DNA from: Saccharum officinarum
Lineage: Eukaryota; Streptophyta; Magnoliopsida; Poales; Poaceae
Reading direction: 5' to 3'
NCBI GenBank assembly: GCA_020631735.1
Contig: CM036201.1
Coordinates: forward strand, 78,778,502 to 78,842,501
DNA length: 64,000 nt
Part shown: in pieces, positions 57,162 to 64,000 of the stretch
Position numbering within the stretch: the first letter of the stretch is position 1
How the letters are laid out: each line of letters starts with the position of its first letter
Position numbers and translations under genes: made by a program
Notes under the pieces: model-generated
What the model saw: the letters and a program-made list of their open reading frames with translations, nothing else
What the model was told of the DNA's origin: nothing
Databases searched by the model: none

Positions 57162-57424
57162 ATTCAAGTCCTTGAAAATAGGATGGTCAGGGTTAATTTT
57201 AAAGACCCTTCTTCCCCTCATGAACTTGGAGGTATCACCAAGTTTTAGTGCTTTCATGTTGGTGGACAAACCATACTTGGCAAACTCAAGAACACATGGT
57301 GAAGAACATAAACTCTTTGATACCTGAACCTTATCAACCTTGTCACATAGCTGTTGATGTACCCATTTACACAGGAGAGTGTATTCCTGCTTGGTTTCTT
57401 CACTTTCATAATCTTCATTATTGC
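57162..57424 (-). pseudogene. Single exon of an organellar-type HSP90 gene
   Basis: On the minus strand, between acceptor TTTTCCCAG and donor GTAAGA, an uninterrupted 263-base exon reads NNEDYESEETKQEYTLLCKW, DKVDKVQVSKSLCSSPCVLE and MKALKLGDTSKFMRGRRVFK, ending INPDHPIFKDLN. This matches the C-terminal region of plant chloroplast/mitochondrial-type HSP90 (pattern KVQVSKRL-SSSPCVL, MKAQ-LGDTSSLEFMRGRR, INPDHPIIKDLN). Two residues (SL) are missing before EFMRG. The ATPase and middle domains are absent, so no chaperone is made. It lies directly after PRP40-like exons in the same orientation. Confidence 0.8.
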
Positions 57425-57525
57425 CTGGGAAAATAGATCACATGTTTAATATTTAACATGATGAAAATAATGAAACGGTGTATGACAAACAGACCAAACT
57501 TTAAGCACTTTCCCCAACAGATTCC

Positions 57526-59515
57526 AATTTCTCTTTACTGATATCCCCAAATTTCTTCTCTTTACAGATCTGAAAAAACTTTGATGCCTTCCGTATCAAA
57601 TTACGTGCAGCCTAAAAAAATGTAGCAATATTATAATTATCAACTAGGCAAATATAGATGTCAAATTAAAGGAACGAGAGAACAAAACCTTCAACTCATC
57701 AGGAATAGACCATTGTGATTGCCTTGTCACTTTGTTGTAATAGTACCTGAAATAATTAAAAAAAGGGCAGACCCAGTGCCAGAGACTCCCACACGAGTGC
57801 TAATAGTACCTGAAATGAAAGGATAAAACAGTATACGGAGAAAACTGGATGAACAACCATTGAAATGATGACACGTAACAGAATGTTAATTACTGAAAAA
57901 CTTCTCTAGTTCTACCTCACCTATGACCAAATGGTGTGCAAAATTCTTTCCACTCCAATCGTCAACCCTCTGCTAATTAATAACAAAACAAGAGGAGTGC
58001 ATTAGCAAGGATGCATGCATGCATTCAATACATTATTAAATCAGAATTAGCACTTTCTTGGTACCTTGTACATACTTCTCAACCAAATTAACAAAAGAAA
58101 TAATAAGATAGAAAAAATAGGTAAAATGCTAAGAAATGTGCATCGAAGTATGTGTGGGAAGTACTTGAGTGGCGGTAAGTGGCGGGCCCAAGATTTTCAA
58201 CTCGGGTATTCAAAATATAAGAGGTTGTTAAATTTTTTTCACAACCTAAACTCTATTAAATTCTAACACTTATATATCATGTAAAACACCTAAAATTAAA
58301 TCAAGAAAGAGTAAATAAATTAGATATAATCACCGCACAACACATTAGTAACATGAGTGTAGACCTGCAGTAAGCAGTAGAGTACTCCGCCGCTGCCACC
58401 ACGCACCAGGCCACCTCCACGCTCAACACGCAGCACCGTCTGGTTGTGTCTTGCGAACGGCGCAATCGTGCGCCCACTGGCCTCCGCAGCCGCACGCCAC
58501 CTCGCCCCGTCTCCCCCGCGTTGGGCCTTCGTGGGCCGTCGGGTGGTGAAAGGAAATGGGTAAGAAATTAGATTTTAGGCAGCATTCTGTACAGAATACT
58601 CGTATATTTTTTTCTGACACATATATAGACTATATATGTATAATTTTCTTTTGTCCAAAAATTTGAGTATTCAGTTGAATACCTTTGAATCAAGGTAGGC
58701 CCGCCTGGCGGTGCTTCTTACAAAGAAGGCATGACCTCATAACGATTGTTCTGTTGTGCTTAGCAATTACATGGACTCTAAACTTTTTGTAGTGCAAAAT
58801 GACAAAAATGAACACGAATATAAGCAGTGCACAAGCAAACAGATGACAATCATATGGTTAAGCTCAAACACATTCTGAATTTCTGATGCAAAACTCATAA
58901 CGACAATTAGTCCACGAGATCTGAATTACAGCTAAGGGAATTAAAATCATAGCAAAGCAAAACGAACAAACATATATGATCGTACAGTATATCTAACCTC
59001 CAAAGGATCCATCAATTCAGTCGGTTTCTCCCAACTTGATTGCCTCGTGTTCTTGTTAAAGTAGTATCTAGATAATAGGGGGAAAGAATTATTCAGACAA
59101 ATTGGGGTACACCAATACCTGAGCTGATTGATCAGATACTAATAAAGCATCATGAAGTAAGTTAGCAATACGGAGATGACTAACAATGATCCATCAGTCG
59201 TCCGGTACTCTCCCCAGTCCAAAGAGGTAGGTCTTGTCATTATCAAACTCAGTTATTGCAAGGTAAAGAACAGAAAATGCTTATATGCTTGTAGCAGATA
59301 GAAACAGTGATGAAGCAGAGGTAATAAAAAGATACTGATAGGTTCTATTACTGCACAGATCATCAAAAGACATGTAACAGAGAAGAAGAAAAAAATTCGA
59401 GTAACAGAGAAGAGATCCAACAAGTGGAGAAACGAGTGAGGAACTCTGAAGTTTCAGATTACCTGAATAATGTCTGGTGGTAACAAAAATTTTGGTGGAG
59501 CACTAGAACTCGTCA
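57526..59515 (-). pseudogene. PRP40-like (two WW domains) gene fragment
   Basis: Minus-strand exons: 59515-59462 (MTSSSAPPKFLLPPDIIQ, donor GTAATC), about 59225-59185 (TSLDWGEYRTTDG), 59067-58998 (YYFNKNTRQSSWEKPTELMD, first WW domain), 57969-57921 (WKEFCTPFGHR), 57746-57689 (YYYNKVTRQSQWSIPDELK, second WW domain), and 57614-57526 (AARNLIRKASKFFQICKEKK). The WW pair with the linker DPLE...WKEFCTP is characteristic of PRP40, a U1 snRNP splicing factor. The exon at 57969 carries a one-base shift and a stop in the family frame, and the FF domains are missing. A DNA transposon (58163-58716) sits in the intron between the WW exons. Confidence 0.75.
58163..58716. mobile_element. Non-autonomous DNA element, relative of 5857-6650
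   Basis: Left end AAGTGGCGGGCCCAAGATTT and right end AGGTAGGCCCGCCTGGCGG (inverse). Both ends and a GC-rich middle block (58375-58550) match the design of the element at 5857-6650. It lies in an intron of the PRP40-like fragment. Confidence 0.45.
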
Positions 59516-59567
59516 TGGGAGGCGTCAGTTGATGAACGACGTGGAGGAGAATCAATCGCTACCCAAT

Positions 59568-59798
59568 TGTTAAGAATATTCTAATATTCCTTGTGATCAA
59601 TTAGAGAATACTTAGTAACTGCTAATAGCAGTTTCCGTCTCCACGTTCCCGTCTCTGCGATCGTGGGAGCGGGGCTCTCCTGTTCGCCCCTGGAACTACC
59701 CCATCGAGAGCATGTATATAAACCTTTCCACTGTTCATCAATAAGATAGACTTTTACTTTGACTATGTCCCTCTATATTTACTATTCTACTTACAACA
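59568..59798 (+). mobile_element. 5' LTR of the Copia element
   Basis: Starts TGTTAAGAATATTC and ends TTCTACTTACAACA, 231 bp, with the TG...CA termini of LTRs. A TATA box (TGTATATAAACC, about 59711) and a leader with CAATAAGATAG give a U3-R-U5 layout. The following ACGTTATCAACGCTCTAAC is a likely primer-binding site of the type used by Copia elements with TTATCA-AC(G)C.. primers. The 3' LTR lies beyond the window. Confidence 0.7.
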
Positions 59799-62700
59799 CG
59801 TTATCAACGCTCTAACTAAGAGAAGTCCTAGAGCAGTTCGTGAAGGAGAGAAGCAGTTTGAGAAGGAAAGCGAGAGATCAAGGCTATGGCCATGTCTAAG
59901 GAGTTCGATGAACTTGCCTTAGATGGTCACAATTACCCTACTTGGACATCGGATATCAAAATTAACTTTGCGTCCCGTGGACTTTTGGCACACATAAATG
60001 AACCCGTTGATGGGGTAGTGCTAGATGAACAAAAGAAGTACGGGGCCTTAATGTTATTAAGGTTCTATATTCATAAGGATCTCAAACAAGAGTACCTTAT
60101 GGAGGAGAATCATCATGCATTGTGGCTTGCTCTTAAAGAGCGTTATGAGCAACAAAAGGAACTCATATAGCCTGAGGCTAGTCATGAGTGGAACCATTTG
60201 CGTTTGCAGGACTTTAAGTCCATTATTGATTATAATCATGTTGTTCATAAGATTTGCTCTAAGTTGAAATTTTATGAGAAAGAGCCAACGGATGCTGATA
60301 AGTTAGAGAAAACTCTATCTACCATGTTTCCCGCTGACCGAGTCTTACTACAGCAATATCGGGCTAGTAACTACAACTTATTCAAACATTAACTCAGGCT
60401 GAGAAACATAATGAGATTCTTATGAAGAATCACCATAAACGTCTAATTGGGGCAACACCTCTCCCTGAGGTCCATAATGTATAGAATAATGTTAAGAATA
60501 AAAAGTTCAAGGGATCTACTTCTGGTGGTCCTAAGAACAAGCCTGATAAGAGCAAATTCAACAAAAAGCAAAAGTCAAATGCTAATAACAAGCAAAAGGG
60601 TGAGGCTAAATCCAAGAATAACAATAAATGTCATAGGTGTGGGACTTACTCACACTTTGCTAAGGATTGCCATACTCTTAAGCACTTGGTTGCACTTTAC
60701 CAAAAGTCCTTAAAGGAAGCAAAGCAAGGAAAAGCAAGTGAACCAAAATATGAAGCACATTTCAATCTTGCTTCTAAGGCTACAAAGGAAGTGGGTTGTT
60801 CAAGTAAGGCTTTGTGGAAGTAAAGAACAATGATGCTCAACAAGTTGAGAACCTTCCAGGAAAGGATGACATGATCGTGGAGTTTGCTTCCAATGGCATG
60901 TTTGGAGATTTCGCCTAAAAATCTCGATCTGTGGTTGATATATTATTATTGTGTTAGGGATTCAAGTATGTTGTAATAAATTAAGTTGTGCAAACTTTAT
61001 GTGACTTGAGTTGTGCAAACTTGTTAGTGATGGGAGTATTGTGAACGCATATGTATTGTAATGTTAGACTCATGTGTTGGTATTGTAATACAGTTAATTT
61101 GTATATTTATTTCTATATGTTCAATAAGATTTTTTAATTATATTCTTATTTTACTATAGATGTCTTTCGATGTCAATCCAACGGAGGAATTATGTCTTAT
61201 AGATAGTGGAACCACAAACACTATTCTCAGGGAGATAAAATATTTCTAGACTCTTAAGAAAAGAGAAGGAAATGTTATGACCATTGCTGGTCATGATACT
61301 CTAATAGTTGGTTTTGGTAGAGCCACTATTATTCTCCCTATGGGTACACAATTAACGATAGAGGATGCATTATTGTTTCCAGAATCGACTCGTACCCTTT
61401 TAAGCTATAGAGATATCCGTAAGAATGGTCTTCATGTGGAAACACATGTAGATAACAAAGAAGAAATTATTCTCTTTACCAAACTTATTGGATTTGGCAA
61501 ACAAGTTTGTGAGAAAATTTCATCCCTCCAATCTGGATTGTACTATACATACATAAAACCTATATCTCATGTTGCATATAAGATAATTTTTCAAAATGTT
61601 AATTCATTTTAAACATGGCATGATAGACTTGGTCATCCAGGAATTAGAATGATAAGAAAAATTATATGCAATTCAATTGGTCATAATTTGCATAAAGCAA
61701 AGTTTCCATAATCTTTGGATTTTTTATGCACCGCGTGTGCTACTAGGAAATTGATTTTAAGGTCATCAACTCTTAAAATCAAACCTGAACCACTGAAATT
61801 CCTTGAAAGAATTTAAGGAGATATTTGTGGACCGATTCAACCTATATGTGGACCGTTCAGGTATTTTATGGTGTTAATAGACGCATCTACTAGATGGTCT
61901 CACGTGTGTCTCTTATTGACACGAAACCATGCTTTCGCTAAAATAATGTCTCAACTAATACAGTTGAAAGCACATTATCCTGAACATCGAATTCAATCGA
62001 TTCGAATGGACAATGTTGCTGAATTTTCATCCCACGTCTTTAATGATTATTGTATGGCAATGGAAATTCAGGTTCAACATTTTGTACCTTATGTCCACAC
62101 TCAAAATGGTTTGGCTGAATCATTGATAAAGAGAATTAAACTCATTGCTAGACCAATGTTGATGAATTGCAAATTACCTACTTTGTGTTGGGGTCATGCA
62201 GTACTGCACGCTGCTGAATTAATCCAACTACGACCAACTGCATATCATGATAATTCCCCCTTACAATCATTATGTGAAAAATCCTCCAAGTATTTTCCAT
62301 TTGCGTAAGTTTGGGTGCACCGTATATGTACCCATCTCACCACCTCAGCGGACAGCTATGGGGCCACAAAGAAAAGTGGAGATCTATGTGAGATTTAAAT
62401 CTCCATCGATCATTAAGTATTTAGAATCTCTCACCGGGGATTTATTTACGGCCTGGTTCGCTGATTGTATTTTTAATGAGGATCATTTCCCGGCATTAGG
62501 GGGAGAAATGTAACAAAAGGATGAATGCCGAGAAATTAATTGGAATGCGGAAGACATTTCATTTTCTAATCCACGTACTATGAAAACTGAACTTCAGGTT
62601 CAAAGACTTATTGATTTGCAAAATATTGCAAACAATTTGCCAGATGCGTTTACTAACTACAAAGGTGTTGTTAAATCTTTCTATCCTGCAAGGAATGTGC

Positions 62701-64000
62701 CAGAAAGAGTGGAGGTACCAAATAAACCACTCAAATAATCTCTATTGGAAACAAGAGGGGGAGAGGCAATTTCAAGGTACAAGATAAGAAACAAAAGAAA
62801 ATAGTAAACGAAGATCAACTTTTTCTTGATGTACACCTAGTGAATAATCAATATCTTTTGGAAAAATTTGATATGATAGCCAGCTCACTTATGCGCATAA
62901 ACACTGAGAATGGGACATCGGAAGACCCTAGATCAATTGTTTTGGGAAATCATGATGATCTATTAAGGGTAGATGAAATTGGCATTAATTATATAGAGAC
63001 TGGAGAGTCCTATGATCGTAAAGCTACAGTTGTCGACATTTACTTCTCTGAACATATTGTTGAAATCCTCCAAAGTGATCCAGATCCAAAATCCATGGTA
63101 GAATGCAAAAAACGCTCGAAATGGAACAAGTGGAAGGATGCAATAGAAGCAGAGATAGCCTCGCTTTCAAAAAGGGAAGTGTTTTCGGCCGTATTGCCAA
63201 CACCTCCTAGTGTCCATCCTGTTGGATACAAATGAGTTTTCGTCCGGAAATGGAATGAAAATAATGAAGTGGTGAGATATAAAGCAAGGCTAGTAGCACA
63301 GGGCTTCATGCAAAGGCCCGACGTTGATTTCAACAAAACTTATTCTCCTGTAATGAGTGGCATAACATTCCAATATTTAATATCTTTGGCAGTACAAAAT
63401 CGTCTATCTATGCAGTTTATGGATGTAGTGACCGCATATTTGTATGGGTCATTGGATTCTGAGATATACATGAAAGTTTCTGATGGAATCAGTATACCAA
63501 ATCTTGAGGCAAATCGCAACATGTTTTGTGTTAAGTTGCAGAAGTCATTATATGGCTTGAAACAATCGGGCCGAATGTGGTACAATCGGTTAAGTGAATT
63601 CCTTACACATAAGGGATACACAAATAATGATGACTACCCGTGTGTCTTCATCAAGAAATCCCAAACGGGTTTTTGTATCGTGTTTGTATACGTTGATGAT
63701 ATTAATATCATTAGTAATGAGCATGACATTAATGAAGCATGTCATCATTTGAAGGCGGAGTTTGAAATGAAAGATTTGGGTCAAATCAAATTTTGCTTAG
63801 GCTTGCAACTTGAGTATTTTTCATCTGGGATTTTTGTATACCAAGCTACCTATATCCAGAAAATGTTGGAGAAATTCAATATGGATAAAGTGTACCCATG
63901 TAAGACCCCTATGGTTGTTAGATCTTTGGAAGTAGAGAAAGATCCTTTCAGACCAAGAGAGGAAGGTGAAAAGATTTTAGGATCTGAAGTTCCTTATCTT
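59799..64000 (+). mobile_element. Ty1/copia retrotransposon interior, degenerate, cut by window end
   Basis: Order is Copia-type, gag-protease-integrase-reverse transcriptase. Gag starts MAMSKEFDELALDGHNYPTW at 59886 and stops at 60168; it continues broken to a zinc knuckle CHRCGTYSHFAKDC (about 60628). The protease motif is LIDSGTTNTILREIKYF (about 61199). Integrase shows WHDRLGHPGIRMIRK, the catalytic D-D-E context GDICGPI, IRMDNVAEFS, QNGLAESLIKRIK (about 61620-62310). Reverse transcriptase shows VRYKARLVAQGF, FMDVVTAYLYG and FVYVDDINIIS (about 63270-63720). Stops at 60168, about 61246, 61612, 61710, 61815 and 63234 and frameshifts make it inactive. It inserted just upstream of the PRP40-like fragment. 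Confidence 0.9.

Overview
This window is nuclear DNA from a plant, almost certainly a grass, and I would guess a panicoid grass (sorghum, sugarcane or millet type). The evidence is GT-AG introns, GC-rich first exons, a very dense load of grass-type MITEs (Stowaway with TA duplications and a CTCCCTCC terminus, Tourist-like with TAA/TTA duplications), plant LINE and Copia elements, and grass-expanded gene families (F-box, MATH-BTB, DUF1618-type, plant mobile domain). A run of exactly 100 N (13339-13438) marks an assembly gap. The species is inference.

Only four or five genes look alive. (1) A two-domain (group I) WRKY transcription factor on + (coding exons 2947-5622). (2) COX15, the mitochondrial haem A synthase, on + in seven coding exons (22937-28476). 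(3) An 80-residue secreted peptide precursor with a CEP-like C-terminal motif on + (31185-31427). (4) A grass-type nuclear protein of unknown function on + (38594-39287, two exons). (5) The last two exons of an unrecognised gene on - (30069-29458), convergent with COX15.

The rest is transposons and broken genes. 5.8-13.3 kb: a non-autonomous DNA element, a 2.8-kb Mutator-like element with ~50-bp inverted ends, a 10-bp target duplication and a decayed plant-mobile-domain gene, a frameshifted DUF1618-like pseudogene, and a cluster of MITEs including a 691-bp foldback element. 13.4-20.2 kb: decayed retrotransposon sequence with two LTR-like segments. 20.2-22.7 kb: a MATH-BTB pseudogene, a retroposon with a ~21-bp target duplication, and a Tourist-like MITE with a Stowaway inside it. 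29.5-38 kb: MITEs, a hAT element with an 8-bp duplication, tandem repeats. 40.4-41.3 kb: an array of about ten short hairpins with one common loop and changing, still-complementary arms, split by a MITE. 42.6-43.9 kb: a 5'-truncated LINE. 47.2-54.9 kb: a complete LINE with 14-bp target duplications. 55.1-56.4 kb: an F-box pseudogene split by a 142-bp hAT MITE. 56.6-59.5 kb: a chimera of PRP40-like and HSP90-like exons on -. 59.6-64 kb: a degenerate Copia element running off the window.

The most unusual items are the hairpin array, the copy of the COX15 3' flank (with AATAAA signals) inside COX15 intron 2, and the PRP40/HSP90 exon chimera. No operon-like or pathway cluster is visible; the living genes are independent.
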